Of a DNA stretch of 56,683 bases, positions 11,192 through 19,592 are shown piece by piece. Under the pieces are notes generated by a model. The model did no database searches. It was not told where the DNA came from and worked only from the letters and a program-made list of their open reading frames with translations. The stretch is from assembly GCA_001803395.1 (NCBI GenBank), contig MHBU01000017.1, positions 1 to 56,683 on the forward strand. Direction: 5' to 3'. Each line of letters opens with the position of its first letter. Position 1 is the stretch's first letter. The stretch comes from Methylotenera sp. RIFCSPLOWO2_02_FULL_45_14 (lineage in GTDB: Bacteria > Pseudomonadota > Gammaproteobacteria > Burkholderiales > Methylophilaceae). Made by a program: the position numbers and the translations under genes.

Positions 11192-11679
11192 GAATATCGC
11201 GCTACTTTACCGACCTAATGGCTACTTATGTGGCAGATATTGATGATTTTAAAACTGATTCAGGCGGTGACGATGTACTGACTGATCGTCTTGTAGAAAA
11301 ACGTTCACAGATACCAGACTTAATGCCTATGATTAAAACTAACCCTGAGATGTTGGCGGTTATTTTTCATAGAAGTGTGACGGTGAAAAAACCAGAAATT
11401 ATCATGAGTTATCTTGATAAAGAACCAGCCAAGTTTCCAGCGTGGGATGCTATATCTCCGAGCGTTCAGTTTGCCCCTTGGGCAATCGGTCTGGTTGAAA
11501 AGCTAAAAGCTGAAGTAGGCGGCGAGCAGTTTTTATTAACCACCGTGATGCTCGAACATCTGTATGCGCTGTATGAGGTGAGTGAAGATGCGGCTGAAGA
11601 AATGGAATCAGAAGAATCAGACGACCTTGCTGAATCAGGTGGTGAATGGCTATCTGAGCATGGATTCGACAGCCATTAG
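11188..11679 (+). CDS. Hypothetical protein, J-domain operon gene 2
   Basis: A 163-residue protein that I do not recognise. It has no signal peptide or membrane segment. The N-terminal two thirds look helical (DLMPMIKTNPEMLAVIF, VEKLKAEVGG), and the C-terminus is very acidic (AAEEMESEESDDLAES). The ATG at 11188 overlaps the stop of the J-domain gene by ATGA, so translation is coupled. The acidic tail and the J-domain neighbour would suit a chaperone adaptor or client, but that is inference from context only. Confidence 0.7.
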   Translation: MRISRYFTDLMATYVADIDDFKTDSGGDDVLTDRLVEKRSQIPDLMPMIKTNPEMLAVIFHRSVTVKKPEIIMSYLDKEPAKFPAWDAISPSVQFAPWAIGLVEKLKAEVGGEQFLLTTVMLEHLYALYEVSEDAAEEMESEESDDLAESGGEWLSEHGFDSH

Positions 11680-11737
11680 AGTTCCCCATTAGTCGATTTT
11701 AGTAAAATAGCACCTCTATTTATTCAATAAGATAAAA

Positions 11738-12409
11738 ATGACAAATTTAATCGTTGTACAAGCAAGCAGCCTTATTCAATCTGGCGATATAGTGAGCGCA
11801 GAGGCTTTACTCACCGCTCTAGTGGAGACCGAGGGCGATCATGCACTGGTAGAAGTGCTTGATGAGATACCATCGAAAGACCTATTGGCGGTAATCCGCG
11901 AATATGACTCATCTAAACAGTCACTTTTGAATTTGTTGATCACACCTGAACAATTCGCACGAGCAGTTGTTTTAGATCGACTCTATAAAGATATGTCGCA
12001 TGAGCATCTGCGTGGCATGATCAATTCAGTTATCTTTCGTGAGGATGCCGATGCTAACGAGTTTATTGAAGCAATAGCCGAACTTGAATTTGGTTATGAG
12101 ACATTGGCAGATTATCTTTCAGATCATGCTGAAGAAGTGACGGGGGAAACTTTTGCGGCACTCGATACAGAAGATATCACACGCGCAGAAATTAGCGACC
12201 ATGACTGGAAAGAGCTCACTTGGTTGCTGCGTCATAACCATGCGGATATTTACAATATTGTTCATACCCTGTTGAAAGTTAAGCTTCAGGATAGGTTAAT
12301 CCCTGAAGTTGTGCATATTACTGAAGGTGAGGATGAAATCGTTGTGAATATGGATTCTGTAGCAAAAGTAACCAGGGGCGATGATGAGGACGAAGACTCT
12401 GCGATTTAG
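11738..12409 (+). CDS. Hypothetical protein, J-domain operon gene 3
   Basis: A 223-residue soluble, strongly acidic protein without recognised domains. The pattern LITPEQFARAVVLDRLYKD followed by ELEFGYETLADYLSDHAEEV faintly recalls the helical repeats of DUF6178/MgtE-N-type proteins (PEQ...LD...); this is a weak impression. The C-terminus is acidic (RGDDEDEDSAI). It begins 58 nt after gene 2 and is followed 45 nt later by gene 4, all on the same strand. Confidence 0.68.
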   Translation: MTNLIVVQASSLIQSGDIVSAEALLTALVETEGDHALVEVLDEIPSKDLLAVIREYDSSKQSLLNLLITPEQFARAVVLDRLYKDMSHEHLRGMINSVIFREDADANEFIEAIAELEFGYETLADYLSDHAEEVTGETFAALDTEDITRAEISDHDWKELTWLLRHNHADIYNIVHTLLKVKLQDRLIPEVVHITEGEDEIVVNMDSVAKVTRGDDEDEDSAI

Positions 12410-12454
12410 GTAATGTCCTTTATACGCAACCTTTTCATCATTGAATAGCCACTT

Positions 12455-13702
12455 ATGACCTCTGCTAAAAATACACAATCTATTGCAGCTTATGACAATG
12501 CGCCTTTCTTTGAAAAGGCGTTTAGACATGCCGTTCAGCACAGCCTTATTGATCAGACACGCATTGATGAAATTATCAATGAGGCTGCCACAGGGTCTAT
12601 TCAAATAGCGGAATATTTTGAAGAGTCGTCACACTTAAGAAAAAACCTGGAAGTGTCAATGAAGCGCATGGTGAGCCTGGTCAGCTTATATCTTGAAGAC
12701 ACGACCAGTGGTGAACTGGATAAAGCCGCACAGCTGTTAAAGGAAAAGCCATTCCGAGCACTTTCGCGCGGTGGATCGCAAATGCTAAAAGTGCTGTACA
12801 GCATGCCCGAAGATGATCACTTCGGCTCACCTCGACTTGATTCTGAGCGCGAGTTCCTTAAAAGATGTTTAAGCAAAAGCATGTCTGTAGCAAAATACAG
12901 GCAAACTTTTAAAGATTGTGAGCAGTTCAAAAGAAACGTTGATTTTGCTACATTGCTAGTCAAGAGGATTGGAACGCCTATCAATCAATTGAACGAACAC
13001 CATGCGTCGGCTGAACAAGTTATTCGCACCTCGTTGTTATCTTTGGCATATGGCACAAAGAAAGCGGGCGGCAATAAAACCAGTTTTCTTGATGAAGCTA
13101 GCTTATTTGAAATTTTTACCTCCATTCGCAAAGAGTATGGATTTTTGGGTGATGTGACCTGCAGAACCAGATTTATAGATGAAGTGCCGGTAGAATTTCA
13201 CGACTATGCAATGAACGTTCTCTCCAGCATCAAGAATGACGATGTTCCAAAAATAATCAATCAATCCGTAACGCTAGAATCTGTTTTCAGTGACCTGAAA
13301 GACCGGAGATATTTTTATTTGCATGACCAGTTAAATGAAGTGAGCCGATTCGATAAAATGTTTGCAGCAGACTGGTTTGCACTTACTGGAGGTACGGAGG
13401 ATGATTCGTTGCTTCTCACCCTACTCCTCTGCGCAGCAGCAGGCGTAGCTCAAAAGACAACGTTAAAAGTGAGTGAAGCTAGAAAAGCGGTATTCAGCAT
13501 TCGTGAAAATGGTCTTTTACAAAATGAAGTGCTTAATCTAATTAAAAAAGCGCCACATGATGAAATGGAGCAACTAAGGTCGTTATGGGGTGACTTTATT
13601 GAAGAAGCTACGCCGTTTCTGTTAGATCATTCAGATGAGAAGTTAAATGAGGTCATGACGTATTTAGCTGATCACTGCAATATTCAAAAACCACAGAAGT
13701 AA
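12455..13702 (+). CDS. Hypothetical protein, J-domain operon gene 4
   Basis: A 415-residue soluble, mainly helical protein that I do not recognise. It shows no signal peptide, membrane segments, Walker motifs or metal-binding clusters. Recurrent amphipathic helices (RKNLEVSMKRMVSLVSLYL, EQVIRTSLLSLAYG, DSLLLTLLLCAAAGVA) suggest an alpha-solenoid or helical-bundle scaffold. It is the last gene of the J-domain cluster and by far the longest. The ATG at 12455 has no strong ribosome-binding site. Confidence 0.68.
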   Translation: MTSAKNTQSIAAYDNAPFFEKAFRHAVQHSLIDQTRIDEIINEAATGSIQIAEYFEESSHLRKNLEVSMKRMVSLVSLYLEDTTSGELDKAAQLLKEKPFRALSRGGSQMLKVLYSMPEDDHFGSPRLDSEREFLKRCLSKSMSVAKYRQTFKDCEQFKRNVDFATLLVKRIGTPINQLNEHHASAEQVIRTSLLSLAYGTKKAGGNKTSFLDEASLFEIFTSIRKEYGFLGDVTCRTRFIDEVPVEFHDYAMNVLSSIKNDDVPKIINQSVTLESVFSDLKDRRYFYLHDQLNEVSRFDKMFAADWFALTGGTEDDSLLLTLLLCAAAGVAQKTTLKVSEARKAVFSIRENGLLQNEVLNLIKKAPHDEMEQLRSLWGDFIEEATPFLLDHSDEKLNEVMTYLADHCNIQKPQK

Positions 13703-13836
13703 CATTGCGATGGTGTGTTTGTAAACCCATAAAAAGCAGTTAACCACCGATGCACGCCGATAACTAGGTTTGAACTATTGCAGCTGTCAACGCAACCACG
13801 TGAACAAGATGTATCGCCGTATTTTTCAGGTCTAAA

Positions 13837-14151
13837 TTAACGGCGACCAATGAGCAAGCCAATGACAACACCAACGCTGGCTGCAAAGCCAATAGAACGC
13901 CATGGGTTTTCATGCACATAAACATCGGTCACTTTGGCGGCTGCTTTAGTTTTGGCAAGCATTTCATCTTGCGCATCAGCTAGCTTGGCTTTTGCAATGT
14001 TTAGTGATTTTTCTGCTTTGGCGCGCACCTCGGCTATTTTTTCGCCACTAGTATTTGCAGTGGCTTTCAGCAATGCCTCCGCATCAGAAACCACCTCTTT
14101 AAACTCGTTGATGAGTTGATCTTTATTGAATTGATCAGAAAATTTGTTCAT
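13837..14151 (-). CDS. DUF883 (ElaB/YqjD) family membrane-anchored protein
   Basis: A 104-residue protein: a long charged helix (~residues 10-75, rich in Lys/Glu/Ala) followed by PWRSIGFAASVGVVIGLLIGRR, the C-terminal membrane anchor typical of ElaB/YqjD. In E. coli YqjD attaches to ribosomes in stationary phase at the inner membrane. The ATG at 14151 is preferred over one four codons upstream, because the upstream ATG overlaps the GGAGAAAA ribosome-binding site. It belongs to a run of small stress-type membrane proteins. Confidence 0.88.
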   Translation of the reverse strand: MNKFSDQFNKDQLINEFKEVVSDAEALLKATANTSGEKIAEVRAKAEKSLNIAKAKLADAQDEMLAKTKAAAKVTDVYVHENPWRSIGFAASVGVVIGLLIGRR

Positions 14152-14194
14152 GCTTTTCTCCATTGATGTCTAATATTTATTGATGCCGAACTGT

Positions 14195-14232
14195 TTTAAC
14201 CCAAGTTACTTACTTTAACCCAAGTTACTTGC
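14195..14232. repeat. Tandem duplication of a 19-bp unit
   Basis: Two adjacent copies of TTTAACCCAAGTTACTTRC, at 14195-14213 and 14214-14232. The second overlaps the end of the small membrane protein gene; the first is an exact extra copy of that 3' end apart from one base. A short local duplication is the simplest explanation. Confidence 0.75.
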
Positions 14233-14437
14233 GAGCAAGTAACAAAAATGCTCCAGCCACCATTGCGGCCACACCAGCCCATACTGGAATATTAACGGTT
14301 TCCTTATCTTTAATAGATAGCTCTATCGGGCCAATTTTCGCTTGATGCGTATCTTTAGTGTAAGTAAATCCACCATATGTCAACGCTAGGCCACCGGCCA
14401 CAATCAGTATAATTGCCAACATTTTAGTTGCATTCAT
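14225..14437 (-). CDS. Small two-helix membrane protein
   Basis: A 70-residue protein with two transmembrane helices (about 5-24, MLAIILIVAGGLALTYGG, and 50-67, VPVWAGVAAMVAGAFLLL-like). They are separated by a loop containing AKIGPIELSIKDKETVNIP. I know similar small proteins in betaproteobacteria without function. It lies between a DUF883 and a DUF5670-like gene. AGGAGGATAAGGAAA upstream gives a good ribosome-binding site for the ATG. Confidence 0.75.
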   Translation of the reverse strand: MNATKMLAIILIVAGGLALTYGGFTYTKDTHQAKIGPIELSIKDKETVNIPVWAGVAAMVAGAFLLLARK

Positions 14438-14465
14438 TTTCCTTATCCTCCTGTAGACATAAAAT

Positions 14466-14485
14466 TTACCTTCATATGAAGGTAA
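14466..14485. repeat. 20-bp perfect palindrome in an intergenic gap
   Basis: TTACCTTCATATGAAGGTAA reads identically on both strands. It lies upstream of the two-helix membrane gene and downstream of the 48-residue membrane protein. It could be an operator or a short terminator stem with a short A/T tract on either side. Confidence 0.55.
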
Positions 14486-14554
14486 CCAATAAAAAAACTA
14501 AAGTAGCCGTATTTTTAATGAGTCGCCCTGCTACAAATACAATCAAAAAGCTTG

Positions 14555-14701
14555 TTAAAGTCGTCGTCCCTGAATCACTCGCACTAATATCACCACGATC
14601 GCAATGACCAATAACATGTGAATTAACCCACCCATAGTGTATGACGAAACTAAACCAAGTACCCAAAGAATAATTAAAATAACGGCAATAGTTTCAAGCA
14701 T
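14555..14701 (-). CDS. DUF5670/Lmo0937-like 48-residue membrane protein
   Basis: A 48-residue protein starting MLETIAVILIILWVLGLVSS, followed by YTMGGLIHMLLVIAIVVILV and ending RVIQGRRL. It has two short hydrophobic helices with the glycine-rich GGLIH turn. This matches the Lmo0937/DUF5670 small membrane protein pattern, widespread and often linked to stress response, function unknown. An AGGAG ribosome-binding site sits 7 nt before the ATG. Confidence 0.82.
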   Translation of the reverse strand: MLETIAVILIILWVLGLVSSYTMGGLIHMLLVIAIVVILVRVIQGRRL

Positions 14702-14835
14702 TTTTATACTCCTGAAAAGTTACAAACCATTTTGTACGCTAATGAACATATTAGGCATGCTTTTTTGATAACAACTCACGTTACGATTCAGAAAAACTCG
14801 TACGAATATTAAAAAAGTCATGCGCTCCATGTTCT

Positions 14836-15282
14836 TTAGTGCCTATCCCCACGACCTTTACTATTTTTCTGGCGGTTATTATCATGGGATCCTCTGCGGT
14901 CATCGTTGTAATCATAATGCCCATTACCACGATTACGTTGTCTCTCCTGATAATGTGGAACGTATTCGCGTTGATACCAGCTGTCTTGCACAAAATAAAC
15001 GCGCTCGCCACAGGCATTATATCTACGGCAGTGTTTACCCCAGTTTTTAGCGTGGCCTGGAGGTACGCGCAAATAGATTGGCTCTCTTTCTATATATGCA
15101 CGCTCTACTACTCTTGGTTGCCTGTATATCACCCGAGGCTGCGGGTAAGGGTAATCACCAATATCAATACGACCATAAAAGCCGGGCTGGCCAATGCTGA
15201 CAGAAACACCTACGTCAGCAGCGGTTGCTGGAATGCTAATTACTGCAGAAATAATAGCAGTTGCAATTACAAAACGTTTCAT
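14836..15282 (-). CDS. Secreted basic low-complexity protein
   Basis: A 148-residue exported protein: signal peptide from MKRFVIATAIISAVISIPATA, then a Tyr/Pro/Arg-rich mature part (PQPRVIYRQPRVVERAYIE). The C-terminus is very hydrophilic (Arg/Asn/Asp/Gly-rich). Two cysteines (HCRRYNACGERV) may form a disulfide. Similar short YXH-type envelope proteins occur widely in betaproteobacteria without known role. The ATG at 15282 has AGGAG at 8 nt; an upstream extension lacks this. A 16-bp palindrome lies about 80 nt upstream. Confidence 0.78.
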   Translation of the reverse strand: MKRFVIATAIISAVISIPATAADVGVSVSIGQPGFYGRIDIGDYPYPQPRVIYRQPRVVERAYIEREPIYLRVPPGHAKNWGKHCRRYNACGERVYFVQDSWYQREYVPHYQERQRNRGNGHYDYNDDRRGSHDNNRQKNSKGRGDRH

Positions 15283-15360
15283 CTTAAATCTCCTTGTGTC
15301 AGTTAACTCTAGTTTGAAAAACCTACATTTTGCAATATACACAGTCTAAAATAAAGCTTC

Positions 15361-15376
15361 TGTGCGATATCGCACA
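15361..15376. promoter_or_regulatory. 16-bp perfect palindrome, operator-like
   Basis: TGTGCGATATCGCACA lies 79-94 nt upstream of the minus-strand gene starting at 15282. Its TGTGC-N6-GCACA form resembles a site for a dimeric helix-turn-helix regulator. A related imperfect site, GTGCGAgatagTCGCAC, lies near 50728-50744. Confidence 0.45.
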
Positions 15377-15422
15377 TAACACTTACAAGCGCATGGTTAC
15401 TAAGAAAACACCTAAATGTACG

Positions 15423-15621
15423 CTAATGCATAGATAAAAAACGCTGGGTGCTATATTGATCACCGTTCTCACCAATCAGGTCTTCTGGCTTTTTATAATC
15501 GAAAAGCAGGCTATCAATTAAATCGTTGGGTAAAGCTTTCGGTAAAGTCATTTTTTATCCATTTCTGAAAATAGCAGTTTCCTGCAAAATGACTATTCAC
15601 ACAAAATTTCTGACACCCTCC
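15423..15621 (-). mobile_element. IS256-family element remnant (left end and transposase N-terminus)
   Basis: On the minus strand from ATG 15551 a 42-codon frame reads MTLPKALPNDLIDSLL, then YKKPEDLIGENG. This is the conserved N-terminus of IS256-family transposases; it then runs into unrelated codons and a stop. Upstream of this start, the minus strand reads GGAGGGTGTCAGAAATTTTG (from ~15622), which looks like an IS256-type terminal repeat. No other end or catalytic region is present, so this is an internally deleted fossil. It abuts the broken gene at 15626. Confidence 0.6.
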
Positions 15622-15625
15622 AATA

Positions 15626-16173
15626 TTGAGCGTTAATATCGGCAAAAAAGATGATCAGCTATTAGCGGATACTTATCAAGTTAACTTTAATTATCATCAA
15701 TCAATTTTAAGCCCTGATTATTTCAGTATAGACCTCAATGCAGAGGACGGTCCATTAAGCACTCAAAACTATCGCATTCAAATAGAAGCCACACCGTTGA
15801 AAGATGGAAAAATCTTTATACATTTTTCTTACGCCTATGCATTTGGTTTAACCGGTCGCTTGGCAATGCAAGGCTGTTTAGCCACCATTGCCAGAGATAA
15901 AGTTGGCTTTACCGTAGCTCAACAAGCTAACGGGAAAAATGCTTACATCAAGGCATACGTGGCTTGGTGGAACGCAATACCATGCGCTACTACCTAGCCA
16001 TAGATGCCTATCTTTCTGCATTAAACGCACTAGATGGTAATCAGCTAATACAACGCTTACGGCAATGGCATCAGTCAACTGACGAATACAGTCGGCAACT
16101 GCATGAAGGTAAGCTGGACGATTACCTTGTCATGAAGCTCAGTGAATATCAACGTCAACAGGTATTTAGATAG
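15626..16173 (+). pseudogene. Truncated and frameshifted gene of a conserved betaproteobacterial family
   Basis: The first frame reads MSVNIGKKDDQLLADTYQV through FIHFSYAYAFGLTGRLAMQG to about 15960. The second frame continues with VERNTMRYYLAIDAYLSALN and ends LVMKLSEYQRQQVFR. The pieces join into one protein if a single base was lost near 15955-15965. The first part also begins mid-domain, where an IS256 remnant abuts, so the N-terminal portion with the signal peptide is gone. I know the combined pattern from uncharacterised betaproteobacterial proteins. It is probably non-functional. Confidence 0.65.
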
Positions 16174-16288
16174 GCCAAACTACAATTTTTAGCGTAAGTC
16201 AATTTTGACTTATCGCCTCGTATATGCCACCATCTATACGCTTTAAAAAATTGTAATTTACAGACTTCTAAAGACCTTCTAAGACTTC

Positions 16289-18745
16289 ATGCTTAAACAT
16301 TTCAACGTCATTATTATTGGTGCAGGGCCTAGCGGATTATCTGCTGCTATCCGAGCAGCCGAGCATGACGTTTCATACTTGCTGCTGGAGGCAACGCAAG
16401 CTGTAGCAAGCACTATTCGCAGCTATCAGCGCGGCAAGCTGGTGATGGCAGAGCCTCGTGGCTTGCCTCTGCGCAGTCCACTGCCGTTTACGGCGTCATT
16501 ACGTGAAACTGTGCTTGAAAATTGGGAAAAATCCATTTCGGAGCACAAAATTAATGTGCGCTACGACGCTAAGGTGGTTGCGATTTCGCGCCTTAAAAAT
16601 AAACTTGAAATCGAACTGGCAGACGGTGACAAACTCACGGCAAATCATGTAGTACTTGCCATTGGCGTGCAAGGTAATTTGCGTAGACTGGAAATTCCAG
16701 GGGGTGATTTACCGCAAGTACAATATCAACTGGATGACCCGGAAGCTTACCAAAATGAAACCATTGTTGTCGTAGGCGGTGGTGATAGTGGCGTAGAAAA
16801 TGCGCTGGCACTTACAAATAGAAATCAAGTCATCATACTGAACCGTGCTGAAGACTTTAGTAATTTGAAAGAAAGCAACCTGAGCCAACTAATGGAATCG
16901 CGGCAAAAGGGTGCCGTAGATTGGTTACTGGAAACAAAACCTCAATCCATTGAAAAAAATACCAAGGGTGAGTTTCCAATCACCCTATTTGCCAATACGC
17001 CAAAAGGTGTGGAACGCATTCCATGCCACCGCATCATTGCTCGACTTGGCGCACTGCCCTCGCGACCATTATTGGAGAGTTTCGGAATTGCTTTTCCGAC
17101 AGCAGATCTGGGTGCCCTTCCACTACTTTCTACCAGTTATGAATCAAATGTACCTGGTCTCTATATTATTGGTGCGCTTGCAGGCTACCCTTTAATTAAA
17201 CAAGGCATCAATCAAGGTTATGAGGTCATTGAGTATATTCTTGGCAATGATGTAGAACCTGCTGATACTGCATTGCTGCGTGAAAAGTTCTCAAACTTTT
17301 GCACCGATCGTGGTGTTGATGATGTTCTGTACAAAATTCAAAAAAACGTGCCAATTCTAGCCATGCTAAACACGCTACAGTTACGTGAACTGGTGTTGGA
17401 AAGTAATATTTTATTGTCAGAACCTAGCGATATTATCTTTAAACGCAACGATTACAGCACCACTTTCTTTTCAATTATTGAGGGTGAATTAGATGTTTTG
17501 ATTGATGAAGATAATGTGCCAGATGCTACATTAAAGGCAGGCGACTTTTTTGGCGAACTAGCCCTGGTCTCTGGTCGTCGCCGACCAGGCACAGTGCGCG
17601 CACGAACAAAATGCGTCATCATTGAAACGCCGCGGCGTGTGATGCAAAAACTGATAGGTTCGGTGCAAGCCATGCGCCGCATGCTGAACCAAGTTGCCAT
17701 TAAAAGTGTGGTCCAAGTCTGCATCGGGCTTTCATTAAGTGAAGAAGACCTCAATGATGTCGCCACTCACGCGACACTTAAAAGCTACAACGCAGGTGAA
17801 GACCTTTTTCATGAAGGTGATGAAGCAGATGGTTTGTACCTCATTCAAAGTGGCTCGGTTACCGTATCTCGCATGATAGGCGGCCGCGAGGTTGTGCTGT
17901 TTTATGTGGCTGCGGGTAACTATGTTGGAGAAATGTCACTCGTTTCTGGAGAGCCTCGTTATGCCACAGTGCGAGCAGCGGTGGCAACTGAAGCTGTTTT
18001 AATTAAAGCGGATCGTATGCGCGATATCATCGCGCGTAATCCTGAAATTCGTAGCGCACTTGATGCACGCTATCTTAACCATTTACAAGAGCAAGAAAAA
18101 CGTAAACAACTTGAAAGCGCCTCGGATGGCAGCGGTGCGTTTACTAGTCAATCCACGCAATCTAACTTAATCTCGTTCCTCATTCAACAAGGCGTTGGCG
18201 AGGCAACTGACGTATTGCTGATTGATGAGTCATTGTGCATTCGCTGTAATCACTGTGAACAAGCCTGTGCCGATACCCATGGCGGCGCAACGCGTTTAGA
18301 TCGTGACACGGGTCCAATTTTTGCCAACATTCGGGTTCCCACTTCATGTCGCCATTGCGAACATCCGCATTGCATGAAAGATTGTCCGCCAGACGCGATT
18401 CACCGTGCACCACATGGTGAAGTTTATATTGATGATAGCTGTATAGGTTGTGGCAATTGCCAGCAGAATTGTCCTTATGACGTTATTCAAATGGCGGTAA
18501 TTCAAGATCAGCCAGAGCGTAGCCTGTGGCAGATGCTACTTGGAATTCAGCCAGAATCATTACCCACAACCAATAGCGCCAAAGTTGCGGTTAAATGTGA
18601 TATGTGTAAAGACATCACCGACGGCCCTGTATGCGTACGCGCCTGCCCTGTAGGCGCTGCATTACGCGTAAATCCTGAAGGGCTGTTGGGTTATGCCAGC
18701 GGCACTTCTGGTGAAGTGGCTTTACTTAGCTCAGATGAAATTTAG
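16289..18745 (+). CDS. FAD oxidoreductase fused to two cNMP-binding domains and a 4x[4Fe-4S] ferredoxin
   Basis: An 818-residue fusion. Residues 1-320 form a thioredoxin-reductase-like flavoprotein: GAGPSG (11-16, FAD), GGGDSG (163-168, NAD(P)H) and PGLYIIGALAG (~289). It has no CxxC redox pair. Residues ~365-470 and ~490-600 are two cyclic-nucleotide-binding domains with phosphate-binding cassettes GELALVSGRRRPG and GEMSLVSGEPRYA. Residues ~640-800 have sixteen cysteines in four groups (650-660, 687-699, 718-728, 770-786) like DmsB/HycB subunits, enough for four [4Fe-4S] clusters. It has no membrane segment. It is followed by a cytochrome-b-like and a decaheme gene at 13 nt and 3 nt. Likely a cytoplasmic electron-input subunit gated by nucleotide binding. 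Confidence 0.88.
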   Translation: MLKHFNVIIIGAGPSGLSAAIRAAEHDVSYLLLEATQAVASTIRSYQRGKLVMAEPRGLPLRSPLPFTASLRETVLENWEKSISEHKINVRYDAKVVAISRLKNKLEIELADGDKLTANHVVLAIGVQGNLRRLEIPGGDLPQVQYQLDDPEAYQNETIVVVGGGDSGVENALALTNRNQVIILNRAEDFSNLKESNLSQLMESRQKGAVDWLLETKPQSIEKNTKGEFPITLFANTPKGVERIPCHRIIARLGALPSRPLLESFGIAFPTADLGALPLLSTSYESNVPGLYIIGALAGYPLIKQGINQGYEVIEYILGNDVEPADTALLREKFSNFCTDRGVDDVLYKIQKNVPILAMLNTLQLRELVLESNILLSEPSDIIFKRNDYSTTFFSIIEGELDVLIDEDNVPDATLKAGDFFGELALVSGRRRPGTVRARTKCVIIETPRRVMQKLIGSVQAMRRMLNQVAIKSVVQVCIGLSLSEEDLNDVATHATLKSYNAGEDLFHEGDEADGLYLIQSGSVTVSRMIGGREVVLFYVAAGNYVGEMSLVSGEPRYATVRAAVATEAVLIKADRMRDIIARNPEIRSALDARYLNHLQEQEKRKQLESASDGSGAFTSQSTQSNLISFLIQQGVGEATDVLLIDESLCIRCNHCEQACADTHGGATRLDRDTGPIFANIRVPTSCRHCEHPHCMKDCPPDAIHRAPHGEVYIDDSCIGCGNCQQNCPYDVIQMAVIQDQPERSLWQMLLGIQPESLPTTNSAKVAVKCDMCKDITDGPVCVRACPVGAALRVNPEGLLGYASGTSGEVALLSSDEI

Positions 18746-18758
18746 AAAGCACTAATGA

Positions 18759-19589
18759 ATGCAACGCAGTAACATTTTTGATTATAAAAACTATCGCTAT
18801 TTCAAACTGGCGGTTATTGTCATTCTCATCGCTTTTGTTGCTTATTTATTATTTGAGCCAGCAGTTGGGCATTATGGTGGCAGTTGGCTTGGGTATGGCC
18901 TTGGCACTATTTCCGCACTCATGGTGTTGTGGATGGCATGGTATGGGGTGCGCAAACGTCGTTATCGTGGCTCTGGCGCCACGCAAGGCTGGTTATCGGC
19001 GCACATCTACTTAGGAACAGCGCTCACCATCATGGTTACTTTGCACAGCGGTTTTCACTTTGGCTTGAACATTCATACGCTTGCCTACGCCATATTGTTA
19101 ATCGTGGTCATCAGTGGCTTTTTTGGCAACTATACCTATATGATTTACCCACGCCAAATGACCGAAAATATGGGCGAAGATAACTTGGACGGTTTACTGC
19201 TACGTATCGCAGAAGCCGATAAGCTAGCGCGGCAAATTGCGCTGCTGATGCCAGACCACATTAATAATGCCGTTGCACGCGCTTGCGGTGAAACTTCTAT
19301 CGGCATCGGGTTGCTAGAGCAACTTCGAGGATTTCAACCAAACTGCCCTTCTGCCATCGCGGTACAACAACTCTCGGTGATGGACAATACCCTGTCCACT
19401 GAGCAGCGTAAATTGTATCGAGATTTATATTCAATCATGGTGCGGCGCGAGTCCTTGGTAAAGCGCGCGCGCCAAGATTTAATGTATCGCGCTCGATTAG
19501 GTTTTTGGTTATATTTTCATGTGCCTTTCACCATCGCCTTACTGGTGGCGATGCTGGCACATGTGATTGCTATTTTTGCTTATTGGTAA
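18759..19589 (+). CDS. Membrane cytochrome-b-like protein
   Basis: A 276-residue integral membrane protein with helices near 16-35, 44-63, 80-100, 107-130 and 245-275. A soluble cytoplasmic or periplasmic segment lies between helices 4 and 5 (~135-240). Histidines lie within helices at 82, 96, 100 and 106 and again at 254 and 268, which could supply two bis-His heme b sites. I do not place it in a named family, but ferric-reductase/cytochrome b561-like topology is the nearest match. It is sandwiched between the flavo-ferredoxin gene and the decaheme gene, so it probably carries electrons between them. Confidence 0.75.
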   Translation: MQRSNIFDYKNYRYFKLAVIVILIAFVAYLLFEPAVGHYGGSWLGYGLGTISALMVLWMAWYGVRKRRYRGSGATQGWLSAHIYLGTALTIMVTLHSGFHFGLNIHTLAYAILLIVVISGFFGNYTYMIYPRQMTENMGEDNLDGLLLRIAEADKLARQIALLMPDHINNAVARACGETSIGIGLLEQLRGFQPNCPSAIAVQQLSVMDNTLSTEQRKLYRDLYSIMVRRESLVKRARQDLMYRARLGFWLYFHVPFTIALLVAMLAHVIAIFAYW

Positions 19590-19592
19590 CGC

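Noticed and set aside
14472-14666. 64-codon minus-strand frame
   Set aside because: It overlaps the better-supported 48-residue DUF5670-like gene in another frame and has no family signature.
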